Shown: piece by piece, positions 34,279-42,347 of the stretch
How positions within the stretch are numbered: the first letter of the stretch is position 1
How the letters are laid out: each line of letters starts with the position of its first letter
NCBI RefSeq assembly: GCF_900110735.1
Contig: NZ_FOET01000001.1
Location: 992,001 to 1,056,000, forward strand
Reading direction: 5' to 3'
Origin: Streptomyces radiopugnans
GTDB lineage: Bacteria > Actinomycetota > Actinomycetes > Streptomycetales > Streptomycetaceae
Length of the DNA: 64,000 nucleotides
Translations under genes and position numbers: made by a program
The notes under the pieces: model-generated
Told to the model about the DNA's origin: nothing
What the model saw: the letters and a program-made list of their open reading frames with translations, nothing else
The model's database searches: none

Positions 34279-34340
34279 TTCTTTCCCAGTTCCTTCCCGG
34301 TCCGGCTCACTCGGGCCGGGACTTCGACCCAGGAGGTCGT

Positions 34341-36347
34341 ATGGTGCGCCTCGCCTACGGCGGCGACTACAACCCCGAGCAGTGGCCCGAGGAGGTCTGG
34401 CACGAGGACGTCGCGCTGATGCGTGAGGCCGGTGTGACCACGGTCAGCGTCGGTATCTTCTCCTGGGCGATGATCGAGCCCGCCGAGGGCGTCTTCGACT
34501 TCGGACGGCTCGACCGGATCATCGAGCTGCTGCACGGGGCCGGCATCGGCGTCGACCTGGCCACCCCCACCGTGGTGCCGCCCGCCTGGTTCTACCGCGC
34601 CCACCCCGAGGCGCTGCCCGTCAGCCGGGAGGGCGTGCGCTGGGAGTTCGGCTCGCGCGGCGCGATCTGCCACAACTCGCCCGCCTACCAGCAGGCCTCC
34701 GCCCGGATCGCCCGCGCGCTGGGCGAGCGCTACGGAAGGCATCCCGCGGTCGTGATGTGGCACGTCCACAACGAGTACGGCGTACCCGTCCTGGAGTGCT
34801 ACTGCGAGACCTCCGCCGCCGCCTTCCGCACCTGGCTGCGGGAGCGCTACACCACCCTGGAGAGGCTCAACGCCGCCTGGGGCACCGCCTTCTGGGGCCA
34901 GACCTACGGCGACTGGGAGGAGATCGCCCCGCCCCGGGCGACCCCCACCGTCTGCAACCCCGCCCAGCGCCTGGACTACGCCCGGTTCGCGAGCGACAGC
35001 GCCCTGGCGAACTTCCGCCGCGAGCGCGACCTGCTGCACGAGCTGTCCCCGGGCGTCCCGGTCACCACCAACTTCATGGTCTCGCCCACCCAGTGCGACA
35101 CCATCGACTACTGGGCCTGGGGCCGCGAGGTCGACATCGTCACCAACGACCACTACCTGGTGGCCGAGGACGAGCGCAACCACGTCAATCTGTCGATGGC
35201 CGCCGACCTGACCCGCTCGGTCGCCGGCGGCGAGCCGTGGCTGCTGCTGGAGCACTCCACCAGCGGCGTCAACTGGCAGCCGCGCGGCATCGCCAAGCGC
35301 CCCGGCGAGATGGCCCGCAACTCACTGGCCCACATCGCACGCGGCTCGGAGGGGGCGATGTTCTTCCAGTGGCGCGCCTCCCGCTCCGGCGCGGAGAAGT
35401 TCCACTCGGCGATGGTGCCGCACGCCGGCACCGACAGCCGGATCTGGCGCGAGGTGGTCTCGCTCGGCGCGGACGTCGCCGCGCTGGAGGAGATCCGCGG
35501 CACCCGCACGGTCGCGGACGTGGCGGTCGTGTGGGACTGGCAGTCGTGGTGGGCGCAGAAGCTTGAGTGGCGCCCCAGCCAGGACCTCGACGCCCGCGAG
35601 CGCGCCGAGGCCTGGTACGCCGCGCTCTTCGACCGCCATCTGACCGCCGACTTCGTCCCCCCTCGGACCGATCCGGCGAAGCTGGCCGCGTACCCGCTGG
35701 TGGTGGTCCCCGCCCTCTACCTGGCCTCGGCGGAGGCCGGTGAGGACCTGCGCGCCTACGTCGCCGGCGGCGGCACCCTGGTGGTCTCCTACTTCTCCGG
35801 CATCGTCGACGAACACGACGCCGTCCACCCCGGCCCCCACCCGGGCGCGCTGCGGGAGGTGCTCGGGCTGACGGTCGAGGAGTTCCAGCCGCTGCGGGCG
35901 GGCCGGACGGTGACCGTCCTCGGGTCCGGGGTCCCCTCGCTGGAGGCCGACGTGTGGGCCGAGACCGTCGTGGCGCGGGGCGCCGAGACGGTGTGGTCCT
36001 ACGGCGGCGGCCCGGCCGCGGGCGGTCCCGCCGTCACCCGGAACCGGCTGGGCGAGGGCACCGCGTGGTACGTCTCGACGCGCCTGGGCCCGGGTGGGCT
36101 CGACGCCGTGCTGGCCGCCGCCTGCGCGGACGCGGGCATCGCCCCGCGCGAGGAGATCCCCCGCGACGTGGAGGTGGTGCGCCGCTCCGGACAGTCCGGC
36201 ACCTACCTCTTCGTCCTCAACCACACCGGCGCCGACGCCAAGGTGCCGCTGGAGGCGTCCGGCACCGAACTGCTCGGCGGCGCCCGCGTGGCCGGCCGGC
36301 TCGCGGTGCCAGCCGGTGGGGTCCGCGTGGTCCGCCTCGACGGCTGA
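34341..36347 (+). CDS. GH42 beta-galactosidase, cytoplasmic
   Basis: Protein of 668 residues with the three-domain architecture of family 42: catalytic TIM barrel (1-390), trimerisation domain (about 395-600) and a small C-terminal sandwich. The start motif YGGDYNPEQWPEEVW is typical. The acid/base Glu is in WHVHNEYG near residue 148, the nucleophile in LLLEHSTSGVNWQPRG near residue 306. The Cys in VLECYCET may belong to the structural zinc site of this family. AGGAGGT lies 6 bp upstream of the ATG. It cleaves galactobiose and -triose produced by the GH53 enzyme and imported by the neighbouring ABC system. Confidence 0.93.
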   Translation: MVRLAYGGDYNPEQWPEEVWHEDVALMREAGVTTVSVGIFSWAMIEPAEGVFDFGRLDRIIELLHGAGIGVDLATPTVVPPAWFYRAHPEALPVSREGVRWEFGSRGAICHNSPAYQQASARIARALGERYGRHPAVVMWHVHNEYGVPVLECYCETSAAAFRTWLRERYTTLERLNAAWGTAFWGQTYGDWEEIAPPRATPTVCNPAQRLDYARFASDSALANFRRERDLLHELSPGVPVTTNFMVSPTQCDTIDYWAWGREVDIVTNDHYLVAEDERNHVNLSMAADLTRSVAGGEPWLLLEHSTSGVNWQPRGIAKRPGEMARNSLAHIARGSEGAMFFQWRASRSGAEKFHSAMVPHAGTDSRIWREVVSLGADVAALEEIRGTRTVADVAVVWDWQSWWAQKLEWRPSQDLDARERAEAWYAALFDRHLTADFVPPRTDPAKLAAYPLVVVPALYLASAEAGEDLRAYVAGGGTLVVSYFSGIVDEHDAVHPGPHPGALREVLGLTVEEFQPLRAGRTVTVLGSGVPSLEADVWAETVVARGAETVWSYGGGPAAGGPAVTRNRLGEGTAWYVSTRLGPGGLDAVLAAACADAGIAPREEIPRDVEVVRRSGQSGTYLFVLNHTGADAKVPLEASGTELLGGARVAGRLAVPAGGVRVVRLDG

Positions 36348-36482
36348 GCCCCGGCGCTCCGGTACGGCCGGGCCGGTCGCCGAGGGCCGGCGGAGGGTCG
36401 GTGGGTGCCGGCGGAGGACACCGCAAGAGCAGTGAGAACACCACGAGAACACCACGAGAGAACCGGAAGGAAGGGCACAGCC

Positions 36483-37604
36483 ATGCGCAGACGCACCGTC
36501 CTGCGGCTGGGAGCAGTCGCTCTCGCCGCCCCCGCCCTGGCCACCGCCGCCCCCGGCACGGCCGCAGCCGCTCCGCGCCTGCGCGTCCGCGGCGCCGACG
36601 TCTCCTCCCTCGCCAAGGGCGAGGACCTCGGCGGCGTCTACCACCACGCCGACGGCCGCAGGGACGACGCGGTACGGATCCTGGCGGGAGCCGGGGTCAA
36701 CTGGGGCCGTCTGAAGGTCTGGGTGGATCCGGCCGACGGCTACCACACCAGGCCCCACATCCTGCGGACGGCCCGGCGGCTGCACGCGGCGGGCATGAAG
36801 CTCCTGGTCGACTTCCACTACTCCGACACCTGGGCCGACCCCGGCAAGCAGTTCAAGCCCGCGGCCTGGGAGGACCTCCACGGAGCCGCGCTGGAGCGGG
36901 CGGTGCGCGACCACACCGCCGACATCCTGGGCGCGCTGCGGGCGCAGGGCACACCGGCGGCCATGGTCCAGATCGGCAACGAGATCAACGGCGGCATGCT
37001 GTGGCCCGACGGCTCGACCGACGACTGGCCCCGCCTGGCCGGCCTGCTCACAGCCGGGGCCGAGGCCGCCCGCGCCGCCTCGCCCGGCATCCGGGTCGCC
37101 CTCCACCTGGCCGAGGGCGGGCGGGGCGCCGACACCCGCTGGTGGTTCGACAACGCGGTGGCGCACGGCGTGCCCTTCGACGCCATCGGCCTGTCCTTCT
37201 ACGGTTACTGGCACGGCACGCTGGCCGATCTCCAGGCCAACCTGAACGACGTCTCGGCCCGCTACCGCAGGGACGTCTTCGTCGCGGAGACCGCCTATCC
37301 GTTCCGGCTGGACAGCGAGGACTTCCTGGAGAACATCATCGACCGGCCCTCCGAGCTGGTTCCCGGCTACCCCGCGACCCCCGAGGGGCAGGCCGCCTGG
37401 CTGCGCGACATCACGGCGGTCGTGGCCGCCGTACCGGGCGGGCGGGGACTGGGGCTGTTCTGGTGGGAGCCGACCTGGACCGCCGTGCCCGGCAACGGCT
37501 GGGACCCGGCCGACCCGGCCTCCGGCAACGGCTGGGAGAACCAGGCGCTCTTCGACTACGACAGCCGCGCCCTCCCGGCGCTGGAGGTCCTGGGCCGCGG
37601 CTGA
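36483..37604 (+). CDS. Secreted GH53 endo-beta-1,4-galactanase
   Basis: Arabinogalactan endo-galactosidase of 373 residues that cuts pectic type I galactan outside the cell. A twin-arginine-like signal (RRRTVLRLGAVALAAPALA) precedes the barrel. Family features are RGADVSSLAKGEDLGGVYH, NWGRLKVWVDPADGYH, LLVDFHYSDTWADPGKQ, the acid/base Glu in VQIGNEINGGMLWP near residue 165 and the nucleophile in VFVAETAYPF near residue 269. ATG at 36483 follows AAGGAAGGG. The upstream gap carries an 11-bp tandem repeat (36434-36455). It completes the galactan set and is followed by two hairpins. Confidence 0.92.
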   Translation: MRRRTVLRLGAVALAAPALATAAPGTAAAAPRLRVRGADVSSLAKGEDLGGVYHHADGRRDDAVRILAGAGVNWGRLKVWVDPADGYHTRPHILRTARRLHAAGMKLLVDFHYSDTWADPGKQFKPAAWEDLHGAALERAVRDHTADILGALRAQGTPAAMVQIGNEINGGMLWPDGSTDDWPRLAGLLTAGAEAARAASPGIRVALHLAEGGRGADTRWWFDNAVAHGVPFDAIGLSFYGYWHGTLADLQANLNDVSARYRRDVFVAETAYPFRLDSEDFLENIIDRPSELVPGYPATPEGQAAWLRDITAVVAAVPGGRGLGLFWWEPTWTAVPGNGWDPADPASGNGWENQALFDYDSRALPALEVLGRG

Positions 37605-37605
37605 C

Positions 37606-37643
37606 CCGTACCCGCCGCCCGAGGGATCCGCGGGCGGGTACGG
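37606..37643 (+). terminator. First hairpin after the GH53 gene
   Basis: CCGTACCCGCC (37606-37616) pairs perfectly with 37633-37643 just after the stop codon. Confidence 0.6.
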
Positions 37644-37645
37644 CG

Positions 37646-37679
37646 AAGGGGCGGGGCCGCCGTGGCGGCCCCGCCCCTT
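37646..37679. terminator. Second, stronger hairpin between GH53 and ectD
   Basis: AAGGGGCGGGGCCGCC (37646-37661) pairs perfectly with 37664-37679 (16 bp). It lies between convergent genes and probably ends transcripts from both sides. Confidence 0.85.
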
Positions 37680-37762
37680 GCTCCGCGTTCCTCGCGTCCC
37701 GCCGACCGCGCACCGTGCGGTCCGGCGGTCGGCGGCACGCTCCCCACCCCGCGGGGCGGTGG

Positions 37763-38662
37763 TCACCTCACGGGGGTGAAGTCCCGTGCGCCGAGGAACT
37801 CCGGGCGCGGGATGGGCGCCGCGAACGGCTCCACCGCGGTGTTCTCCACGCTGTTGAAGACGATGAAGACGTTGCTGCGCGGGTAGGGGGTGATGTTGTC
37901 CCCGGAGCCGTGCATGCAGTTGCAGTCGAACCAGGTCGCCGAACCGGGCTTGCCCGTGAACAGCCGGATGCCGTGCTCGCCGGCGAGCCGGGTCAGCGCC
38001 TCGTCGGACGGCGTGCCCGCGTCCTGCATCTGCAGGGACTTCTTGTAGTTGTCCTTCGGGGTGGCCCCCGCGCAGCCGAGGAACGTCCTGTGCGAACCAG
38101 GCATGATCATCAGGGCGCCGTTGGTCTCGTAGTTCTCGGTCAGGGCGATCGAGACGGAGACCGTCCGCATGTTCGGCAGACCGTCCTCGGCGTGCCAGGT
38201 CTCGAAGTCGGAGTGCCAGTAGAACCCCGATGCCCCGAAGCCCGGCTTGACGTTGATCCGGCTCTGGTGGACGTACACGTCCGAGCCCAGGATCTGACGG
38301 GCGCGTCCCACCACCCGCGGGTCCCTCACCAGGTTGGCGAAGACCTCGCTGATCTTGTGGACCTCGAAGACGGAGCGGATCTCCTGGGACTTCGGCTCCA
38401 CGATCGAACGCTCGTCCGCGCGGATCAGCGGGTCCGAGACCAGCCGGTTCAGCTCCCGGTTGTAGACCTCCACCTCATCGGGGGTGATGAGCTGGTCGAT
38501 CGCCAGGAAGCCGTCCCGGTCGTAGGCCGCGAGGTCCGCGGCCTCGATCGGTCCCGGCGTGCCGGGGGCGGACCACACCGTGGGGTCCTGCCGCGGGGTG
38601 ATCACCTCGGAGGCTCCCCGGGTCGGGTAGAGATCCGCGGTGCGTTCGGGTGCGGTGGTCAT
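37763..38662 (-). CDS. ectD: Ectoine hydroxylase
   Basis: Non-haem iron, 2-oxoglutarate-dependent dioxygenase of 299 residues (also called ThpD) converting ectoine to 5-hydroxyectoine. The iron triad is visible as the His and Asp in FYWHSDFETWHAEDGLPNMR (about residues 146-148) and the distal His in DCNCMHGSGDNITPYPRSN near residue 249; this last block with its Arg is the 2-oxoglutarate site and EctD signature. The ATG at 38662 is the usual family start. It is last in the ectABCD row, 137 bp after ectC, a gap with a hairpin that may let it be expressed separately. Confidence 0.95.
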   Translation of the reverse strand: MTTAPERTADLYPTRGASEVITPRQDPTVWSAPGTPGPIEAADLAAYDRDGFLAIDQLITPDEVEVYNRELNRLVSDPLIRADERSIVEPKSQEIRSVFEVHKISEVFANLVRDPRVVGRARQILGSDVYVHQSRINVKPGFGASGFYWHSDFETWHAEDGLPNMRTVSVSIALTENYETNGALMIMPGSHRTFLGCAGATPKDNYKKSLQMQDAGTPSDEALTRLAGEHGIRLFTGKPGSATWFDCNCMHGSGDNITPYPRSNVFIVFNSVENTAVEPFAAPIPRPEFLGARDFTPVR

Positions 38663-38764
38663 GGTTCTGCCTTCCTCTCCTCATCGTGCGGCCCTGTTCC
38701 CGCGTGTGGCCGCTTCGTCGCGGGTTCTCTCGCCAGGGCCTCCCGTGTGGTCTCGGCTGCCGCT

Positions 38765-38794
38765 CGCACCGGTCCGTCCGGATCGGCCGGTGCG
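38765..38794 (-). other. Inverted repeat in the ectC-ectD gap
   Basis: CGCACCGG (38765-38772) and CCGGTGCG (38787-38794) form an 8-bp stem, with further CCG/CGG pairing in the loop. It lies just past the ectC stop and may attenuate or process the message before ectD. Confidence 0.5.
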
Positions 38795-38799
38795 GACGG

Positions 38800-39204
38800 T
38801 CAGCTCTCGTCCGGTTCGGTGAGCAGGGGGTAGACGCCGTTCTCGTCGTGGTCCTCGCGGCCGGTGACCGGCGGGTTGAAGACGCAGACGCAACGGAAGT
38901 CCGTCTTGGGACGAAGTGTGTGCTTCTCGTGTCCGTCCAGCAAGTACATGGTGCCGGGGGTGATCCAGTGCTTCTCGCCGGTCTCGTCGTTGGTGAGCTC
39001 GGCCTCGCCCTCCACGCAGAGGACGGCCTCCACATGGTTGGCGTACCACATCGAGGTCTCCGTGCCGGCGTAGAGCACGGTCTCGTGCAGCGAGAAGCCC
39101 ACCCGCTCCTTCGCGAGCACGATCCGCTTGCTCTCCCAGGTGCCGGAGGCGGACCTGACGTGGCGGTCGGTGTCCTCGATTTCCTGCAGCGATCGGACGA
39201 TCAC
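38800..39204 (-). CDS. ectC: L-ectoine synthase
   Basis: Cupin-fold cyclase of 134 residues making ectoine from N-gamma-acetyl-diaminobutyrate. Family landmarks: [16 protein letters not shown] start, [34 protein letters not shown] with the metal ligands Glu and His, [17 protein letters not shown] and [20 protein letters not shown]. The start is GTG at 39204, needed to give the standard N-terminus; no strong ribosome site precedes it (nearest AAAGG is 13 bp away), which may limit translation. It follows ectB after a gap of 131 bp that holds two hairpins. Confidence 0.95.
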   Translation of the reverse strand: MIVRSLQEIEDTDRHVRSASGTWESKRIVLAKERVGFSLHETVLYAGTETSMWYANHVEAVLCVEGEAELTNDETGEKHWITPGTMYLLDGHEKHTLRPKTDFRCVCVFNPPVTGREDHDENGVYPLLTEPDES

Positions 39205-39230
39205 AGTGCTGAGGTGCCTTTCCTGTCAGA

Positions 39231-39318
39231 GGCCCATCCGCGGAAAAACTCGCGGGATGGGCCATTCGGGTGGTGCGTGCGGCGACCGGACGCCCCCGGC
39301 GCCGGTCGGGCGCCGGGG
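39231..39318 (-). other. Two hairpins in the ectB-ectC gap
   Basis: The first met by polymerase is CCCCGGCGCC/GGCGCCGGGG (39294-39303 and 39309-39318, perfect 10 bp). The second is GGCCCATCC/GGATGGGCC (39231-39239 and 39255-39263), extendable by GCG/CGC past a bulge, with a loop rich in T on the minus strand. They could terminate part of the transcript after ectB or mark an RNA processing site. Confidence 0.6.
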
Positions 39319-39335
39319 ACGGGCGGTGCCGCGTG

Positions 39336-40604
39336 TCAGGCGGTCTCGCGGACCGCGCGGGCCAGGGTGCGCAGGCCCTCGTCCAGCTCCTCGGGGGAGA
39401 TCGTCAGCGCCGGGAGCAGCTTGACGACCTCGCTCTCGGGGCCGGAGGTCTCGACCAGCAGCCCCAGCTCGAAGGCGCGGGAGCACACCCAGCCGGCACG
39501 CCCCGCGTCGGGGAACGCCAGCCCCCACACCAGACCGCGGCCCCGGAAGCCGGCCACCCCCCCGCGGTGCTCGCCGGCGATCGCACACAGGGCGGCCTCG
39601 ACCTGCTCGCCGCGGGCCAGCGTCTGCTTCTCCATCTGCCCGTCGGCCCAGTAGGTATCCAGGGCCGCCGCCGCGGTGACGAAGGCCGGGTTGTTGCCGC
39701 GGAAGGTGCCGTTGTGCTCGCCGGGCTCCCAGACGTCCAGCTCGGGCCGGAACAGGGTCAGCGCCATCGGCAGCCCGTAGCCGCTGATGGACTTGGAGAC
39801 CGTGATGATGTCGGGGGTGATCCCGGCCTCCTCGAAGGAGAAGAAGCCGCCGGTGCGGCCGCAGCCCATCTGGATGTCGTCGACGATCAGCAGCATGTCC
39901 TGGCGCTTGCACAGGTCGGCCAGGGCGCGCAGCCACTCGGCCCGGGCGACGTTGACGCCACCCTCGCCCTGCACGGTCTCCACGATCACGGCCGCCGGCC
40001 GGTTCAGGCCGGAGCCGGAGTCCTGCAGCAGCCGCTCGAACCACAGGAAGTCCTCGACCTTGCCGTCGAGGTAGTTGTCGAACGGCATCGGGGTGCCGTG
40101 CACCAGGGGGACGCCGGCGCCGGCGCGCTTGAAGGCGTTGCCGGTCACCGCCAGGGAGCCCAGCGACATGCCGTGGAAGGCGTTGGTGAAGGAGACGATC
40201 GACTCCCGGCCCTTGACCTTGCGGGCCAGCTTCAGGGCCGCCTCGACGGCGTTGGTGCCGGTCGGGCCGGGGAACATCACCTTGTGGTCCAGGCCGCGCG
40301 GACGCAGGACCACCTCCTGGAAGGTCTCCAGGAAGGCCCGCTTGGCGGTGGTGGACATGTCCAGGCCGTGGGTGACGCCGTCGCGCTCCAGGTAGTCCAG
40401 CAGGGCGCGTTTGAGCACCGGGTTGTTGTGCCCGTAGTTCAGTGACCCGGCGCCGGCGAAGAAGTCGAGGAACGCGTGGCCGTCCTCGTCGTACATGTAG
40501 CTGCCGCGCGCCCTGTCGAAGACGGTGGGCCAGCCGCGGCAGTAGCTGCGCACCTCCGATTCGAGGGTCTGGAAGATGCTCAGGTCGGGCTGGGTGATGG
40601 TCAC
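39336..40604 (-). CDS. ectB: Diaminobutyrate--2-oxoglutarate aminotransferase
   Basis: Class III PLP aminotransferase of 422 residues converting aspartate semialdehyde to L-2,4-diaminobutyrate. The PLP Lys is in TVSKSISGYGLPM near residue 268, and VDDIQMGCGRTGGFFSFE supplies the cofactor-binding Asp. The N-terminal FFAGAGSLNYGHNNP and LDMSTTAKRAFLE blocks are diagnostic of EctB. GTG at 40604 follows AGGAG. It is 80 bp downstream of ectA. Confidence 0.95.
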   Translation of the reverse strand: MTITQPDLSIFQTLESEVRSYCRGWPTVFDRARGSYMYDEDGHAFLDFFAGAGSLNYGHNNPVLKRALLDYLERDGVTHGLDMSTTAKRAFLETFQEVVLRPRGLDHKVMFPGPTGTNAVEAALKLARKVKGRESIVSFTNAFHGMSLGSLAVTGNAFKRAGAGVPLVHGTPMPFDNYLDGKVEDFLWFERLLQDSGSGLNRPAAVIVETVQGEGGVNVARAEWLRALADLCKRQDMLLIVDDIQMGCGRTGGFFSFEEAGITPDIITVSKSISGYGLPMALTLFRPELDVWEPGEHNGTFRGNNPAFVTAAAALDTYWADGQMEKQTLARGEQVEAALCAIAGEHRGGVAGFRGRGLVWGLAFPDAGRAGWVCSRAFELGLLVETSGPESEVVKLLPALTISPEELDEGLRTLARAVRETA

Positions 40605-40684
40605 AGCGATCTCCTGGGAGATGGATTGCGAGAGGAGTGAGAGGTCTGGGGTGCCGGGGCGCGGTGCGGCGCGCCGCGCGGCGG

Positions 40685-41272
40685 TCAGCCGCCTGCGGCG
40701 GCCGGTGCGGTCGCGGTGGAGGCCAGGGCTGGGACGGGCCCGATCCGGTACAGCACCTCGGGCTCGTGTCCCTCCTCCGGGAACAGCGCGCCCTCGAAGA
40801 GGACCTCGCGCCGCACCGGTGCGCCGTGGCGCTCCGCGTAGGAGGTGAACAGTCGGTTGGAGGCGGTGTTGTCAGGGGTGATCGTCGTCTCTATCCCGTC
40901 GATGCCAAGCTCCTCGGCGGCACGGGTGGTCAGCCCGTCGAGCATCGCCGCGGCCAGGCCGCGTCCGCGCTGCCCGTGGTCGACGGCGACCTGCCAGACG
41001 ACCAGGGTCCGCGGGTGCCGCGGCCGGACGTAGCCGGTTATGAAACCGACCGGCTCACCGTCGCCGTCGCGCGCCACCGCCGAGGTGGCGGCGAAGTCGC
41101 GGCACCACAGGAGGTAGCTGTAGGAGGAGTTGAGGTCGAGTACCCGGGAGTCGCGCGCGATCCGCCAGATCGCTGCGCCGTCCTCCACGCGGGGCGCGTC
41201 GAGCTTCAGTCCCTCCGGCATTTCGACGGTCTTTCTGTGGGCACCTGCATGGTCTGCTTGTGCGGCGGTCAT
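40685..41272 (-). CDS. ectA: L-2,4-diaminobutyrate N-gamma-acetyltransferase
   Basis: GNAT-family acetyltransferase of 195 residues, second enzyme of ectoine synthesis. The acetyl-CoA loop is VDHGQRGRGLAAAML near residue 105, and the substrate region SRVLDLNSSYSYLLWCRDFA is EctA-specific. ATG at 41272 is preferred, although an in-frame GTG lies 18 bp upstream. The C-terminal Ala/Pro tail is poorly conserved. It heads the minus-strand ectABCD row; the promoter must lie in the AT-rich stretch 41273-41420, as expected for an osmotically controlled gene. Confidence 0.94.
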   Translation of the reverse strand: MTAAQADHAGAHRKTVEMPEGLKLDAPRVEDGAAIWRIARDSRVLDLNSSYSYLLWCRDFAATSAVARDGDGEPVGFITGYVRPRHPRTLVVWQVAVDHGQRGRGLAAAMLDGLTTRAAEELGIDGIETTITPDNTASNRLFTSYAERHGAPVRREVLFEGALFPEEGHEPEVLYRIGPVPALASTATAPAAAGG

Positions 41273-41618
41273 GCAAATCCAATTTACCCAGAGCGAACTC
41301 AAATCACATCGAGGACAGGGGTTACGCGGGCGCGCTTTCTGTGTTATCGCGCGTGGGTGCGCACGCGCACGAAAGCCGGTGCGTTATGCCTGGTATGCCC
41401 CCTATTTTCCGGGCAAAGAGGAATCGATGTTGAGTCCGTCACAGATCCATAACGAGCGCGGAACGTGTCCGAAATACGCGGTTCGCCGATATCGAATCTT
41501 AGTGTTTAAGGACCGTCTGAGCGGGCATGAGGATATGGGATTCTATTCAGATCAGGTGCCCGTAAATTCATCTTCGATTCATGGAAGATATCCCAGCGAA
41601 ACCGGATCGTGAGGTTCT
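41273..41618. other. AT-rich regulatory stretch upstream of ectA
   Basis: A gap of 346 bp with unusually low GC: the 120 bp 41461-41580 contain 57 G/C (48%), against about 72% elsewhere. It contains a 7-bp inverted repeat GCGCGTG/CACGCGC (41349-41368), candidate promoter sequences for ectA on the minus strand, and one short plus-strand frame (41427-41612). Confidence 0.6.
41427..41612 (+). CDS. Possible small ORF in the AT-rich stretch (61 aa)
   Basis: ATG at 41427 preceded by AGAGGA encodes 61 residues, starting MLSPSQIHNERGTCPKYAVR and ending near the 3' end of the next minus-strand gene. The codons lack the GC-rich third positions of every other gene here, so it is either a recently acquired or decayed piece, or not coding. 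The composition (basic middle, Ser-rich end) matches no family that I know. Confidence 0.25.
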   Translation: MLSPSQIHNERGTCPKYAVRRYRILVFKDRLSGHEDMGFYSDQVPVNSSSIHGRYPSETGS

Positions 41619-42347
41619 TCAGGGAACTCGGCGGAAGTCCCCCTCCGCGGACACCGGCCCGCCGGGGCCCGTGGCGTGGACGGTGTAGGAGTCCCGCCCC
41701 GCGTCCCGCAGCCCCTCCGCATGGCCGTACTGGCCCACGAACCTGTGCTCGCCCGGCGGCACCGCGCGCCCCTTCCGCAGCGTCCAGCGGTACACCAGCG
41801 CGCCGCCCTCCTCGCGGACGGTCACCTCGAAGTCGTCCGCCGGCAGGGTGCTCCAGAAGCCGGTGTGCCGTACGCCCCCGGCCGGCGCGACGCGCAGCTC
41901 CACGGTGAGGGAGGCCAGCCGCTCGCCGCAGTGCAGGACGACACCGCTCTGCGCCCAGTGCGCGTTGTTGCCGGGGCCCAGCACCCCCCGGGAGCGCAGC
42001 CGGTCCTCCCGCGGGCCCGGCTCGCCCCCGCCGGCGGACGGAGCGGCGGACGGCGGCCCTCCGTCCCGGACTCCGGCTCCCGCCGGTGCCCGCTCCCCCC
42101 ACGGCTCCCCGCCGCCGGCCACCCGGTCGACGGCCAGCCCGCCCGCGGCGAGCACGGCCACCAGCCCGCCGGCGGCCCCGGCCATCCGCGGCCAGGCCCG
42201 GCGGGGACGCGGGCGGACACGGCCGGCCTCCTCCCGGGACCCGGCCGGAAGGCGCGCGGACACCCGGGCCCACATGCGGGCCCGGTCCGGACGGTGCCCG
42301 TCGGCGGCCACCCTGAGCCGTGCGACCACATCGGGGCGATCGGTCAC
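41619..42347 (-). CDS. Membrane-anchored protein coupled to an ECF sigma factor
   Basis: Protein of 242 residues: a cytoplasmic Arg-rich N-terminus (DRPDVVARLRVAADGHRPDR), one membrane segment near residues 55-75 (MAGAAGGLVAVLAAGGLAVD), a Gly/Pro-rich spacer and an outer beta-rich domain of about 110 residues (VVLHCGERLASLTVELRVAP to DSYTVHATGPGGPVSAEGDF). GTG at 42347 overlaps the sigma gene stop (GTGA), so the two are translated together. The layout is that of an anti-sigma partner, but the N-terminus lacks the HxxxCxxC zinc motif of ZAS proteins. The outer domain could be the sensor. Confidence 0.7.
   Translation of the reverse strand: MTDRPDVVARLRVAADGHRPDRARMWARVSARLPAGSREEAGRVRPRPRRAWPRMAGAAGGLVAVLAAGGLAVDRVAGGGEPWGERAPAGAGVRDGGPPSAAPSAGGGEPGPREDRLRSRGVLGPGNNAHWAQSGVVLHCGERLASLTVELRVAPAGGVRHTGFWSTLPADDFEVTVREEGGALVYRWTLRKGRAVPPGEHRFVGQYGHAEGLRDAGRDSYTVHATGPGGPVSAEGDFRRVP

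Noticed and set aside
37606..37679. Attachment site or integron-like repeat
   Set aside because: The two inverted repeats lie just after a stop codon between convergent genes and fit terminators; no integrase or tRNA gene is nearby.
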